DNA of 64,000 nucleotides from an uncultured Rivibacter sp. (GTDB lineage: Bacteria > Pseudomonadota > Gammaproteobacteria > Burkholderiales > Burkholderiaceae): contig CAMLLU010000010.1 in NCBI GenBank assembly GCA_946480925.1, forward strand, positions 48,853-112,852. The letters run 5' to 3'. The notes beneath the pieces were generated by a model. The model did not search any database and was not told the DNA's origin. It was given only the letters and a program-made list of their open reading frames with translations. The number at the start of each line of letters is the position of its first letter. Position 1 is the stretch's first letter. Positions 1 through 8,871 of this stretch are shown in pieces. The translations under genes were made by a program, and so were the position numbers.

Positions 1-2
1 AC

Positions 3-770
3 TCGATGAACGTGGGGGCCACGGCCACCGGCGTCGTCACCGGCAAGCCCATCCACCTGGGCGGCTCGCTGGGCCGCGTGAAGGCCACCGGCCGCGGCGT
101 GTTCGTCACCGGCCGTGAAGCGGCCCGCCGCATCGGCCTGCCGCTGGACGGCGCGCGCGTGGCGGTGCAGGGCTTCGGCAACGTGGGCAGTTCGGCGGCA
201 GAGCTCTTCAACCAGGCCGGCGCCAAGATCATTGCGGTGCAGGACCACACCGGCACCATCTACAACGCCAACGGCCTCGACATGGCCGAGCTGATGCCCG
301 TGCTGCGGCGCGAAGGCGGCGTCGGCAACTTCAAGGGCGCCGAGCGCATCGACAACGAGTCGTTCTGGGACGTGCAGTGCGACGTCATGATCCCGGCCGC
401 GCTGGAAGGGCAGATCAGTGCCGAGCGCGCGCGCCGCATCCAGGCCCGCCTGGTGCTCGAAGGCGCCAACGGCCCCACGGTGCCCGCAGCGGACGACATC
501 CTCGGCGAGCGCGGCGTGCTGGTGGTGCCCGACGTGATCTGCAACGCCGGTGGCGTGACGGTGTCGTACTTCGAGTGGGTGCAGGACTTCAGCTCGTTCT
601 TCTGGAGCGAAGACGAGATCAACGTGCGGCTCGACAAGATCATGGTCGATGCGCTCAAGAAGATCTGGGATACCGCCGACCGCCACAAGATCAGCCTGCG
701 CACCGCGACCTTCGCGGTGGCCTGCGAGCGCATCCTCATGGCGCGCGAGGAGCGCGGGCTCTACCCCTGA
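3..770 (+). CDS. gdhA: Glu/Leu/Phe/Val dehydrogenase, C-terminal part (NAD(P)-dependent glutamate dehydrogenase)
   Basis: Cytoplasmic enzyme that interconverts glutamate and 2-oxoglutarate plus ammonia. The reading frame is open to the left edge, so the N-terminal substrate-binding domain lies outside the window; the ATG at 6 is an internal methionine. What remains (about 255 residues) is the Rossmann-fold coenzyme domain, with the dinucleotide motif [10 protein letters not shown] near residue 57, followed by the conserved EGANGPT and [16 protein letters not shown] segments typical of the family. It is followed after 15 bases by a LOG-like gene on the same strand. Which coenzyme is used cannot be told from this fragment. 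Confidence 0.95.
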   Translation, partial: SMNVGATATGVVTGKPIHLGGSLGRVKATGRGVFVTGREAARRIGLPLDGARVAVQGFGNVGSSAAELFNQAGAKIIAVQDHTGTIYNANGLDMAELMPVLRREGGVGNFKGAERIDNESFWDVQCDVMIPAALEGQISAERARRIQARLVLEGANGPTVPAADDILGERGVLVVPDVICNAGGVTVSYFEWVQDFSSFFWSEDEINVRLDKIMVDALKKIWDTADRHKISLRTATFAVACERILMAREERGLYP

Positions 771-785
771 GCGGAAGAAGCCACC

Positions 786-1301
786 ATGGCCTCTTCGATC
801 CGCCGCCCCCAGGTCTGCGTGCTCGGTAGCGCCGAGCTAGGTTCCAAGGCGTATGAGCTTGCCGCGCAGGCCGGCGCGGTGTTGGCCAGGCTCGGCATCA
901 CCGTGGTGAGCGGCTGTGGCAGCCCGGCCACCCGGGTCGCCGCCGAGCGCGCTGTTGAAGCCGGCGGCCTGGTCGTCAGCATCGTGCCGCCCGACGAGAT
1001 GCCGCCGCCCGACTGGCCGGCCACGGTGGTCATCCCTTGCGGCATGGGCGACGCCCGCAACCTGCTCATGGCGCTGGCCGGCGATGCATGCATCGTCATC
1101 GGCGGGCGGGCCGGCACGATCTCGGAGGTCTGCCTGGCCTGGCTGCACAAGCGCCCGCTGCTGCCGCTGGTGGGTTGTGGCGGCTGGTCCGACGACCTGC
1201 CGTCGAATCCGCCGGACGAGAGGCGCAACTCTGCCATCCTGCCGTGGAGCTCGCCGCAGGAGCTGGAGGCTCAGTTGCGCAAGCTGGAGCTGGTCAGCTA
1301 G
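786..1301 (+). CDS. LOG-like / TIGR00725-type Rossmann nucleotide-binding protein
   Basis: A 171-residue cytoplasmic protein with a SLOG/LOG-type Rossmann fold. The N-terminal strand VCVLGSAE, the helix region with SGCGSPATRVAAE and the motif GGRAGTISE (near residues 108-116) match the GGxxGTxxE nucleotide-binding motif of the LOG family, although the classical PGGxGT proline is absent. Family members bind nucleotides or cleave nucleoside monophosphates; the substrate here is unknown. The start at 786 has a GGAAGA ribosome-binding site a few bases upstream. It follows gdhA closely and could be co-transcribed with it. Confidence 0.75.
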   Translation: MASSIRRPQVCVLGSAELGSKAYELAAQAGAVLARLGITVVSGCGSPATRVAAERAVEAGGLVVSIVPPDEMPPPDWPATVVIPCGMGDARNLLMALAGDACIVIGGRAGTISEVCLAWLHKRPLLPLVGCGGWSDDLPSNPPDERRNSAILPWSSPQELEAQLRKLELVS

Positions 1302-1338
1302 CCGATCAATCAGGCCCAGCCACGCCACCGCCCGCGCC

Positions 1339-1821
1339 ATGCTCATCGCACTGCTCACCCTGTTGCTCTGCGTTGGCGCCGGCGCCATTGGCGGCGTGTT
1401 CTTCGGCTTCTCTTCGTTCGTGATGCGCGCGCTGGCAAGCATTCCAGACGAAGCGGGCATCGCGGCGATGCAGCGCATCAACGTGGTGGTGCTCAACCCC
1501 GTCTTCCTCGGCACGTTCGTTGGCACCGCCGTCGTCGGGGCGGTGGCCGCAGTCCTTGCGACCTCGTCGTGGTCGGCGCCCGGTTCGGCCTGGCTGCTCG
1601 GTGCCGCGGTGCTGTACGTGGTGGGTTGCTTCGGCGTCACGATGCGGTTCAACGTACCGCGCAACGAGCGGCTGGCGCGCCTGGCCCCCACCTCGTCTGA
1701 AGCGCGGGCGTATTGGCCGGCTTATGTGCGTGAGTGGACTTTCTGGAACCATGTGCGCACCGTGGCGGCGCTGACCGCCTGTGCCTGCGCCGCGTGGGCG
1801 CTGGCGCGGCTCGTCGCGTAG
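1339..1821 (+). CDS. DUF1772 (anthrone oxygenase-like) membrane protein
   Basis: A 160-residue protein with four hydrophobic segments (about residues 3-25, 50-70, 80-100 and 138-158). The FGFSSFVMRAL stretch after the first helix and the MRFNVPRNERLA region between helices 3 and 4 fit the DUF1772 family, which has been linked to anthrone oxygenation and is otherwise poorly characterised. The ATG at 1339 was preferred over the much longer upstream frame because that extension runs antisense-like through the LOG gene and is arginine/proline rich. It ends 34 bases before the VOC gene on the same strand. Confidence 0.75.
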   Translation: MLIALLTLLLCVGAGAIGGVFFGFSSFVMRALASIPDEAGIAAMQRINVVVLNPVFLGTFVGTAVVGAVAAVLATSSWSAPGSAWLLGAAVLYVVGCFGVTMRFNVPRNERLARLAPTSSEARAYWPAYVREWTFWNHVRTVAALTACACAAWALARLVA

Positions 1822-1855
1822 CGCCGTCGTGCCACCCGTTCACAGGAGGCCAGTC

Positions 1856-2269
1856 ATGGAGTTCCATCGCGGTCGTCTCGTCGACCACGTCCACCTGCGT
1901 GCCAGCGATCTCGAAGCCAGCAAGCGCTTCTACCGCGCGGTGCTGCAAGCGCTCGGCAAAGGCCAGGGCATACAGGAAGGGCCAGACCACTTCTCTGCCG
2001 ACGAGCTGTGGATCGACCGGGCCGAGGGCCATGTGTCGTCGGTCCACCTGGCCTTCCAGGCAGCGGACCGTGCGGCAGTGGCAGCCTTCCATGTGGCGGC
2101 GCTCGCCCATGGCGGCAAGGATAACGGCGCTCCCGGCGAGCGCAGCTACCACCCGGGCTACTACGCCGCTTTTGCATTGGACCCGGACGGCAACAACATC
2201 GAAGCCGTGTACCACGGCCCGGCCGAGCGGTCGGCCGAATCGGTGGTCCTGAGGCCCAAAGTCCCTTGA
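1856..2269 (+). CDS. VOC family (glyoxalase/bleomycin-resistance fold) protein
   Basis: A 137-residue cytoplasmic protein of the vicinal oxygen chelate fold: opening strand DHVHLRASDLEASKRFY and closing strand ALDPDGNNIEAVYHGP are the two halves of a beta-alpha-beta-beta-beta module. Family members are metal-dependent lyases, dioxygenases or resistance proteins; histidines in the first strand and the glutamate in NNIEAV would be candidate metal ligands. The start at 1856 is fixed by an ideal AGGAGG six bases upstream. Substrate unknown. Confidence 0.85.
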   Translation: MEFHRGRLVDHVHLRASDLEASKRFYRAVLQALGKGQGIQEGPDHFSADELWIDRAEGHVSSVHLAFQAADRAAVAAFHVAALAHGGKDNGAPGERSYHPGYYAAFALDPDGNNIEAVYHGPAERSAESVVLRPKVP

Positions 2270-2361
2270 CCGGCGCGGCGGAAACCGCCGGTTACCAGTA
2301 GCGGTCGGCAACCGGAGCTCGCAACGCGTTGTGCAGGCAAGTCCCACGACGCAGGAGTTCC

Positions 2362-3465
2362 ATGTCCACCTTCCTTCCTCGCGTGCTGGCCGCCCTGGCC
2401 GCCGCCTTGCTGGCCGGCCATGCCTCGGCCGCGCTCACGCTCTTCAGCCGCGACGACTTCCACGGCGCCCGCGTCACGCTCGACAACGCGGCACCCGACT
2501 TCCGCGAGTTCGGTTTCAACGATCGCGCGTCGTCGCTGGTGGTGGAGGGTGGGCCCTGGGAAGTCTGCAAGGAGACGCTGTTCCGCAGCCGCTGCGTGGT
2601 GCTGGCGCCGGGCCAGTACCCGAACCTCGATGCGATCGGCCTGGACGAGCGGCTTTCCTCTGCACGCCCGGTGCAGTACACCGACCATCACCGCCCGCCG
2701 CCTCCCGCGCCCCAGCAAGGCCAGGGTGACGTGGTGATGTTCGAGCACGTGGGCTTCCACGGCCGCGGCTTCGGCGTCAACTCGTCGGTGAACGACTTCC
2801 GCGAGTTCGGCTTCAACGACCGCGTCTCTTCGATCGTGGTGTTCGAAGGCCGCTGGGCCGCGTGCGAGCACGTGAACTACGGCGGCCGCTGCGTGCTGCT
2901 GCGGCCGGGGCGCTACCCCGACCTCGTGTCCATGGGCTTGAACGACACGCTGTCGTCGCTGCGCCGCGTGCGCGGTGAAGGCCGCCGCGGCGATGACGAC
3001 GATGGCGAAGGTTCCTACGGCTACGCTCCCGCATCGCAGCCGGTGTACGACTGGCGCCGCCGTCCGTCCGAAGAGCTGGAGCAGGTGCCGGTGGAGTCGG
3101 TGCGGGCGGTCTATGGCGCGCCCCAACAGCAGCGTTGCTGGGTGGAGCAGGAACGTGGCGGCGACGCGCGCGTGGCCGGCGCTGTGATTGGCGGCGTGAT
3201 CGGCGGCATCCTGGGTCACCAGGTGGGCGAGGGCCGCGGCGTGGCCACTGCCGGTGGTGCCGTGGCCGGGGCGGTGATCGGCTCGCAGGTCGGCCGCAAC
3301 GTCGAAACGCAGCGCCCGGTGACGCGCTGTGCCGCTGCGCCGGCCGAGCGGCCCGACTACTACGACGTGGCCTACCGCTATCGCGGCCAGCAGCACCATG
3401 TGCAGATGACGCAGCCGCCTGGCCCCACCATCGTGGTCAATCGCCGAGGTGAACCGCGGCTGTGA
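2362..3465 (+). CDS. Secreted protein with two beta/gamma-crystallin domains and a glycine-zipper C-terminus
   Basis: A 367-residue exported protein. Residues 1-23 form a signal peptide ending ASA. Two beta/gamma-crystallin-like domains follow (about 25-105 and 122-212); each carries the near-identical core DFREFGFNDR, a Greek-key glycine-rich strand and a cysteine pair. An acidic linker (DDDDGEG near 220) leads to a glycine-zipper segment (about 275-325, AGAVIGGVIGGILGHQVGEG and a second GAVAGAVIGSQVGRN) like those of the Rick_17kDa/2TM lipoproteins. Crystallin modules often bind calcium; the zipper suggests membrane or envelope association. The combined function is unknown. The start has a GGAG site upstream. 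It stands alone, convergent with ubiA. Confidence 0.8.
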   Translation: MSTFLPRVLAALAAALLAGHASAALTLFSRDDFHGARVTLDNAAPDFREFGFNDRASSLVVEGGPWEVCKETLFRSRCVVLAPGQYPNLDAIGLDERLSSARPVQYTDHHRPPPPAPQQGQGDVVMFEHVGFHGRGFGVNSSVNDFREFGFNDRVSSIVVFEGRWAACEHVNYGGRCVLLRPGRYPDLVSMGLNDTLSSLRRVRGEGRRGDDDDGEGSYGYAPASQPVYDWRRRPSEELEQVPVESVRAVYGAPQQQRCWVEQERGGDARVAGAVIGGVIGGILGHQVGEGRGVATAGGAVAGAVIGSQVGRNVETQRPVTRCAAAPAERPDYYDVAYRYRGQQHHVQMTQPPGPTIVVNRRGEPRL

Positions 3466-3495
3466 CGTGAGCGGCCGCGCTTGCGGGAACGGTGT

Positions 3496-4362
3496 TCAGA
3501 CGAGCAGGTCCAGCATCACGCCCGCAAACACCGCAAAGCCCACCCAGTGGTTGAGCCGGAAGGCCTTGAAGCAGCCTTCGCGAGTGCGCGTGCGGATGAG
3601 CGTGTAGTGCCACAGGGCCTGTGCCGCGCCGGCCGCGATGCCGAGCAGGAACACCCAGCGCAAGCCCTGTGACCAGCCGAGCACTGCCCAGCTGGCGAGA
3701 TAGAGGGCGTAGAAGCCCATCACGCCGGCCACGTCGAAGCGGCCCAGCGTGAGCGCCGAGGTCTTGATGCCGATCCTGATGTCGTCATCGCGATCGACCA
3801 TCGCGTACTCGGTGTCGTAGGCCAGCACCCACGACAGGTTGCCCACCAGCAGCCACCAAGCGAGCGCCGGCACCTCGCTGCGCACCGCTGCAAACGCCAT
3901 CGGGATGCCGAAGCTGAAAGCCACGCCCAGCACCGCCTGCGGCATCGAGACGAAACGCTTGGCATACGGGTAGACGATGGCCACCGCCAGCGCGGCGAAC
4001 GACATCTGGATCGTGAGCGCATTGGTGGTGAGCACGAGGCCGAAGGCCACCAGCGCCAGCACGGCGCCCAGCAGCAGGGCCTCGCGCACCGGCAGCGCCC
4101 CGCTCGTCACCGGCCGTTGCGCGGTGCGCTTCACATGCTTGTCGAAGTCGCGATCGGCCACGTCGTTGACGCAGCAGCCCGCGCTGCGCATGAGGATGGT
4201 GCCCAGCGTGAACACCGCCAGCAGGTGCCAGCCGGGAAAGCCGCCCGCGGCCATCCACAACGCGGCCAGCGTGGGCCACAGCAGCAACAACCAGCCGGCG
4301 GGGCGGTTCCAGCGAATGAGGTCGAGGTAGAGCGAAAGGCGCGGGGCGGGCAGGGCAGGCAT
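3496..4362 (-). CDS. ubiA: 4-hydroxybenzoate octaprenyltransferase
   Basis: Integral inner-membrane prenyltransferase that joins the polyprenyl chain to 4-hydroxybenzoate in ubiquinone synthesis. The 288-residue product has 7-9 hydrophobic helices and both aspartate-rich prenyl-diphosphate motifs: NDVADRDFD near residue 72 and [12 protein letters not shown] near 180. The length equals that of known UbiA proteins. The ATG at 4362 ([21 protein letters not shown]) was chosen because the upstream in-frame extension lacks membrane character and enters the divergent promoter region shared with the glycosylase gene. Confidence 0.96.
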   Translation of the reverse strand: MPALPAPRLSLYLDLIRWNRPAGWLLLLWPTLAALWMAAGGFPGWHLLAVFTLGTILMRSAGCCVNDVADRDFDKHVKRTAQRPVTSGALPVREALLLGAVLALVAFGLVLTTNALTIQMSFAALAVAIVYPYAKRFVSMPQAVLGVAFSFGIPMAFAAVRSEVPALAWWLLVGNLSWVLAYDTEYAMVDRDDDIRIGIKTSALTLGRFDVAGVMGFYALYLASWAVLGWSQGLRWVFLLGIAAGAAQALWHYTLIRTRTREGCFKAFRLNHWVGFAVFAGVMLDLLV

Positions 4363-4495
4363 GCGGGGATTATCGAGTTCGACTCCAGTCGATGCGGTCG
4401 AGCAAGACCTGCAGCTTCGCGGCACGCGGCGGATTGAGTTGCGCCAGGCAACTCCTGGCTGGCCACACTTGACCGTCGGGTGGCACACTCGTCCG

Positions 4496-5383
4496 ATGCC
4501 GGAGCTGCCCGACATCAGCGTCTACATCGAGCGCCTGCAAGACAAGGTGCTCAATAGCAGGCTCGAAACGGTGCGCGTGCTGCACCCCTTCGTGCTGCGC
4601 ACCGCGGTGCCGCCGATCGGCGAGGCCGAAGGTCGTGTGGTGCAAAGCGTGGAGCGGCTGGGCAAGCGTGTCGTGCTGGGGCTCGAGGGAGGGCTCTTCC
4701 TCGTGCTGCACCTCATGATCGCCGGACGCCTGCGCTGGCTGGCCGGCCGCGGAGCCAAGCTGCCCGGCAAGATCACGCTGGCGGCACTGGTGTTCGAGCA
4801 CGGTACGTTGGCGCTCACCGAGGCAGGCAGCAAGCGGCGCGCTTCGATGCACCTGGTGGTAGGGCGAGAGGCGCTTGCAGCCATGGACCCGGGCGGCATC
4901 GACGTGATGAATTGCGACGTGGCCTCATTCGCCGAACGGCTGCGCGCCGAGAACCACACGCTCAAGCGCTCGCTCACCAACCCGCGCTTGTTCAGCGGCA
5001 TCGGCAACGCGTACTCCGACGAGATCCTCTTTCGTGCCCGGCTGTCACCGGTGATGCTGACGCGCTCGATGGACGATGCGCAGATCCGGACGCTGTTCGA
5101 TGCGACCCGGCAGGTGATGGCCGAATGGACCGAGCGGCTGCGCAGCGAAGCGGGCGACTGGCCCGACAAGGTGGCCGCCTTCCACCCCGCGATGGCAGTG
5201 CACGGGCGCTACGGCCAGCCATGCCTGGTGTGTGGTTCACCGGTGCAGCGCATCGTGCACGCCGACAACGAAACCAACTACTGCGCGCGCTGCCAGACCG
5301 GCGGCAAGTTGCTGGCGGACCGCGCACTGTCGCGGCTGCTCAAGGCGAGCTGGCCGCGACACATCGACGACATCGAACCCTAG
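4496..5383 (+). CDS. Fpg/Nei family DNA-formamidopyrimidine glycosylase
   Basis: Base-excision repair glycosylase/AP lyase of 295 residues. The mature N-terminus begins with PELPD, giving the catalytic proline 2 and glutamate 3. A helix-two-turn-helix region is seen as [20 protein letters not shown] (about 163-182), and the C-terminal zinc finger has the pattern CxxC-x16-CxxC (about 243-266, CLVCGSP and YCARCQ). The PELPDI start and overall divergence from the usual PELPEV of MutM suggest an Fpg-like paralogue rather than the main mutM. It is divergent from ubiA, with 133 bases between them. Confidence 0.92.
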   Translation: MPELPDISVYIERLQDKVLNSRLETVRVLHPFVLRTAVPPIGEAEGRVVQSVERLGKRVVLGLEGGLFLVLHLMIAGRLRWLAGRGAKLPGKITLAALVFEHGTLALTEAGSKRRASMHLVVGREALAAMDPGGIDVMNCDVASFAERLRAENHTLKRSLTNPRLFSGIGNAYSDEILFRARLSPVMLTRSMDDAQIRTLFDATRQVMAEWTERLRSEAGDWPDKVAAFHPAMAVHGRYGQPCLVCGSPVQRIVHADNETNYCARCQTGGKLLADRALSRLLKASWPRHIDDIEP

Positions 5384-5393
5384 GCTCGCAGCG

Positions 5394-5915
5394 TCATTCT
5401 TCGAGCAGCGAGCGCAGCATCCACGCTGTCTTCTCGTGCACGTCGAGCCGCTGCGTCAGCAGGTCGGCGGTCGGCTGGTCGTCGGCCTTGTCGGCCGCGG
5501 GGAAGATGCTGCGGGCCGTGCGGGCCACCGCTTCATGGCCCTCGACCAGGATGCGCACCATGTCCAGCGCCTTGGGCGGCGTGGTGGGCGCGTCCTTCAG
5601 CGAGCTGAGCTTGCCGAAGTCTGCATAGGAACCCGGCGCGGCATGGCCCAGGGAGCGGATGCGCTCGGCGATCGGGTCCACCGCGTTCCACAGTTCGGTG
5701 TACTGCGCCATGAACATGGTGTGCAGCGTGTTGAACATCGGGCCGGTGACGTTCCAGTGGAAGTTGTGCGTGGTGAGGTAGAGCGTGTAGGTGTCGGCCA
5801 GCAGGGCCGACAGGCCTTTGGCGATGGCGGCGCGATCCTTGTCGCTGATGCCGATGCTGATGGGAGGCACGTTCCTGTTGCTGGGGGCGGTGTCTGCGTT
5901 CTTGCTTTTGGCCAT
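5394..5915 (-). CDS. dps: Dps family ferritin-like DNA-protecting protein
   Basis: Dodecameric ferroxidase that binds DNA and stores iron, limiting peroxide damage. The 173-residue product has the Dps dinuclear-site pattern HNFHWNVTG (about residue 49) and, 12-16 residues later, the aspartate/glutamate ligands of the helix containing [15 protein letters not shown]. The lysine-rich N-terminus (MAKSKN) suits DNA binding. The ATG at 5915 has a GGAGAG site 6 bases upstream; the longer upstream frame is not plausible. It lies downstream of a 43-residue membrane protein and of oxyR on the same strand, and OxyR is a known activator of dps, so OxyR control is likely here. Confidence 0.95.
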   Translation of the reverse strand: MAKSKNADTAPSNRNVPPISIGISDKDRAAIAKGLSALLADTYTLYLTTHNFHWNVTGPMFNTLHTMFMAQYTELWNAVDPIAERIRSLGHAAPGSYADFGKLSSLKDAPTTPPKALDMVRILVEGHEAVARTARSIFPAADKADDQPTADLLTQRLDVHEKTAWMLRSLLEE

Positions 5916-5995
5916 GGTCGCTCTCCGTTCAAAGGGGCTTCGATGGCGTGGGACTTTAGCCGAGCGGTTCTTGCCGTCGTGTGGCGCTGCGTTGC

Positions 5996-6127
5996 TCACA
6001 CCGGCGCCAGCCAGCGCGCCAGGTCGGCAAACCAGTACAGCGTGCCGGCGGCAAACAAGCCGAAGCTCAGCCAGCTGCGCAGGCGGGCGAGTTCGATGTG
6101 GCGGGAGGCGGGGGTGGTCGTCTTCAT
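5996..6127 (-). CDS. 43-residue single-span membrane protein
   Basis: A small gene between oxyR and dps, transcribed with them. It has a good ribosome-binding site (AGGAG, ATG eight bases on) and encodes a basic, soluble N-terminus ([19 protein letters not shown]) followed by one hydrophobic segment (about residues 19-42, [18 protein letters not shown]). I do not recognise a family. The clean start signal, the amphipathic charge distribution (positive side inside) and the stop just before the dps promoter region support a real gene. A role in stress response is inference from position only. Confidence 0.6.
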   Translation of the reverse strand: MKTTTPASRHIELARLRSWLSFGLFAAGTLYWFADLARWLAPV

Positions 6128-6266
6128 CGTGGACTCCTGCGAAAAAGGCCTGGGCATCGTGCCGTGGGGCGCGGTGCCGGGGCTTGACGCCCGTCAACGC
6201 AGCCTTCCGGCGGTGCTGCGGGCTTGGCAAGAGTAAGTGGGAGCCTATGCGTTGGTGAGTGCGGGC

Positions 6267-7190
6267 TCAGGCGGTGAGCCGCGTCACACCTGGCAATGAG
6301 CAGGCGTAGATGGCGTTGCGCAACGCGGCGATCGCCTCGTAGCGCGTGAAGGTGCGGCGCCAAGCCAGCACCACGCGGCGCGTGGGCAGCGGGTCGGAAA
6401 ACGGAATGTAGGCGAGGTGCGGCTGCGGGTCCGCTGGCACTGAAAGTTGGGGTACCACCGTGATGCCCATGCCCGAGGCCACCATGTGCTTGATGGTTTC
6501 GAGCGACGAGCCTTCGAAGCTCTTGCGAATGCCTTCTGCGTCGCTCGCGAAACGCGCGAACTCCGGGCAGACCTCGAGCACGTGGTCGCGGAAGCAGTGG
6601 CCGGTGCCCAGCAGCAGCATGGTTTCCTGCTTGAGCTCTTGTGCCGAGATGCTGTCGCGCTTGGCCAGCGGGTGGTTCTTGGGCACCGCCACGATGAAGG
6701 GTTCGTCGTACAGCGGCGCGATGGCCAGCCCTGTGTCGGGGAAGGGCTCGGCCATGATCGCGCAGTCCAACTCACCGGTGCGCAGCTGCTCGAGCAGCTT
6801 GACGGTGAAGTTCTCGTGCAGCATGAGCGGCATCTGCGGTACGCGCTCGATGGCGTTCTTCACCAGCTCGGGTAGCAGGTACGGGCCGATCGTGTAGATG
6901 ATGCCCAGCCGCAGCGGGCCGGCCAGCGGGTCCTTGCCGCGCTTGGCGATCTCCTTGATGGCGGCAGCCTGCTCGAGCGTGGCTTGCGCCTGGCGCACGA
7001 TCTCTTCGCCCAGCGGCGTGACGCTCACCTCGGAGCTGCCGCGTTCGAACAGCTTCACGTCGAGTTCGTCTTCGAGCTTCTTGATGGCCACGCTCAACGT
7101 GGGTTGCGATACGAAACACGCCTCGGCGGCACGGCCGAAGTGCTTCTCCCTGGCGACTGCCACTATGTATCGGAGCTCGGTGAGGGTCAT
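6267..7190 (-). CDS. oxyR: Hydrogen-peroxide-inducible LysR regulator OxyR
   Basis: Cytoplasmic redox-sensing transcription factor, 307 residues. An N-terminal winged helix-turn-helix (about 1-60, REKHFGRAAEACFVSQPTLSVAIKKLE) is followed by the LysR substrate domain. The peroxide-sensing cysteines fall at residues 199 and 208 (GTGHC and EVC), the same numbers as in Escherichia coli OxyR, so disulphide switching should be conserved. The start at 7190 was chosen over the longer frame, which adds over 100 residues of proline/arginine-rich shadow sequence. It is divergent from the ECF sigma gene and upstream of dps. Confidence 0.96.
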   Translation of the reverse strand: MTLTELRYIVAVAREKHFGRAAEACFVSQPTLSVAIKKLEDELDVKLFERGSSEVSVTPLGEEIVRQAQATLEQAAAIKEIAKRGKDPLAGPLRLGIIYTIGPYLLPELVKNAIERVPQMPLMLHENFTVKLLEQLRTGELDCAIMAEPFPDTGLAIAPLYDEPFIVAVPKNHPLAKRDSISAQELKQETMLLLGTGHCFRDHVLEVCPEFARFASDAEGIRKSFEGSSLETIKHMVASGMGITVVPQLSVPADPQPHLAYIPFSDPLPTRRVVLAWRRTFTRYEAIAALRNAIYACSLPGVTRLTA

Positions 7191-7330
7191 GCGGCCGATT
7201 GTGCGCAAAACGGGGTCTTTGCGATATCCCGGGTGTATCCCATCGAAAACGCCAATGGCGAAGCCGCGAACGGCCGGCGGGGGCCTGGGGATAGCCGCCG
7301 CGAAGGGCCCGCCGCTACACTGCCCGCGCC

Positions 7331-7924
7331 ATGCAACGCCCAGTCGCCGCCAAGAACCCGCCGCCCGATCTGGCCGGCCTGCTGGCCCGCGTGGCGCTGC
7401 ACGACAGGGCGGCCTTCGAGGCGCTGTACCGCGCCACCAGCAGCCACCTGCTGGGCATCGCCTTCCGCGTGCTGGGCCAGCGCGAGCGCGCCGAAGAAGT
7501 GCTGCAGGAGGCGTACATGAACATCTGGCATGCGGCAGGCAGCTACAACGCGAGCGTGGCCGCACCGATGACCTGGCTCATCAACATCGTGCGCAACAAA
7601 GCCATCGACGCCGCGCGCTCCAGCCGTACCGAAAAGGCCAGCACGGTGGAGCTGGACGACGACTTCGACACCGCGGCCGGCGACCAGTGGGAGCCGCAGC
7701 ACCTGCTGGACGAAAGCCTCACCAAGCTCAACATCGACAGCTGCATGAGTGCACTGCCCGCCTCGCAGCGGCAGGCGCTGGCGTTGGCCTACTACCGCGG
7801 CATGGTGCACACCGAGATCGCCGTGGCGCTGAATGCACCGCTGGGCACCGCCAAGGCCTGGGTGCGCCGCGGACTCGACAAGCTGAAGGACTGCCTGCAG
7901 GCCGCCGGCATAGAAGCTGCCTGA
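7331..7924 (+). CDS. ECF RNA polymerase sigma factor (RpoE/SigK type)
   Basis: Extracytoplasmic-function sigma-70 factor, 197 residues. Region 2 (about 25-95) contains FEALYRATSSHLLGIAFRVLG and the -10 recognition helix with EEVLQEAYMNIWH and TWLINIVRNKAID; region 4 (about 135-190) has the helix-turn-helix LPASQRQALALAYYRGMVHTEIA and APLGTAKAWVRRGL. The gene is followed 14 bases later by an anti-sigma factor, which is the normal partner arrangement. It probably responds to an envelope or oxidative signal, given oxyR next to it, but the inducing signal is not shown by the sequence. Confidence 0.94.
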   Translation: MQRPVAAKNPPPDLAGLLARVALHDRAAFEALYRATSSHLLGIAFRVLGQRERAEEVLQEAYMNIWHAAGSYNASVAAPMTWLINIVRNKAIDAARSSRTEKASTVELDDDFDTAAGDQWEPQHLLDESLTKLNIDSCMSALPASQRQALALAYYRGMVHTEIAVALNAPLGTAKAWVRRGLDKLKDCLQAAGIEAA

Positions 7925-7938
7925 GGCCGGAACCGAAC

Positions 7939-8688
7939 ATGAACTACCTGCGCCCCGAACTGCTCGACCGCCTGGCGCGTGAATACGCACTGGGCACGCT
8001 GCAGGGCCCGGCGCGGCGCCGTTTCGAGGCGATACGTCGCCGCGCGCCGCTGGCCGCCATGGCCGTGGTGCGTTGGCAAGAGCGGCTGGGGCATCTTGCG
8101 AGCGGCGTGCCGCAGATGCAGCCTTCGCCCCATGTGTGGCAGCAGCTCGAGCAGCGGCTGTTCGCCGCGCCGGCTGCCGCGCGTCCGGCCGCAGCGAAGT
8201 CGCCGCTGCAGGCGCTGTGGGCCTGGCTGGGCGGGGCTTCCCGGCCGCTGGGTGGTGCGTTGGCTGGCGTGCTGCTGTGTGCGCTGGTGCTGCGCACGCA
8301 GCCCGAACTCATCGGCTTGCAGAAGCCCAGCGACAGCTTCGCGCCCAGCTACGTCGGCGTGTTGACCGATGCGCAGCAGCAGCCGGTGCTGCTGGCCGGC
8401 TCGCTGCGCCATGGCAGGCAGCTCACGCTGCGCCTGCTCAAGCCGCTCGACGTGCCGCCGGGCAAGGTGGCGCAACTGTGGGCCTTGCCCACCGGTGCCG
8501 CGCCGCTGCCGCTGGCCGTGGTGAGCGCTGCGCCGGGCAAGTCCTCCGTGGCCTTGCCTGCCGCATCCGAAGTGCTCTTCGCACAGGTGCCCCGCCTGGG
8601 GCTAAGCTTCGAAGACCGGCCGATGAACACGGGCGACCAGCCCAGTGGCGAGTTCGTCATCTCGGGCAATTGCGTCAAGCTCTGGTGA
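7939..8688 (+). CDS. RskA-family anti-sigma factor
   Basis: Single-span inner-membrane anti-sigma factor of 249 residues that would hold the preceding ECF factor inactive. A short cytoplasmic N-terminal region (LLDRLAREYALGTLQGPARRRFEAIRRR) is the characteristic RskA/anti-sigma binding helix pair, followed by a transmembrane segment (about 101-118, PLGGALAGVLLCALVL) and a periplasmic domain ending in ISGNCVKLW, with the anti-sigma-K fold strands YVGVLTD and VAQLWALP. The ATG at 7939 was preferred over the very long upstream frame, which reads through the sigma gene out of frame. Confidence 0.92.
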   Translation: MNYLRPELLDRLAREYALGTLQGPARRRFEAIRRRAPLAAMAVVRWQERLGHLASGVPQMQPSPHVWQQLEQRLFAAPAAARPAAAKSPLQALWAWLGGASRPLGGALAGVLLCALVLRTQPELIGLQKPSDSFAPSYVGVLTDAQQQPVLLAGSLRHGRQLTLRLLKPLDVPPGKVAQLWALPTGAAPLPLAVVSAAPGKSSVALPAASEVLFAQVPRLGLSFEDRPMNTGDQPSGEFVISGNCVKLW

Positions 8689-8871
8689 CCCCAGGCGCCG
8701 TGCGGACGGCTACGCAATTTGTCACAACGAAATGACAAGGTGGCTGCGTCCGTTGCGCGGGGTGCTGCCGTAAGTGCGAGTGCCAGGCGCGATCGGCAAC
8801 CTTGCAATGCAACGGCTGCCTCGTGACCTGAACACCCACCCTGACCGACTTGACCACCCGAGGAGCTTTTC

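Noticed and set aside
7191..7565. N-terminal extension of the oxyR reading frame.
   Set aside because: It adds proline/arginine-rich residues before the canonical MTLTELRYIV start and overlaps the divergent sigma gene.
6898..7938. Upstream extension of the anti-sigma reading frame through the sigma gene.
   Set aside because: Out of frame with the sigma factor and composed of shadow sequence; ATG at 7939 gives a canonical anti-sigma N-terminus.
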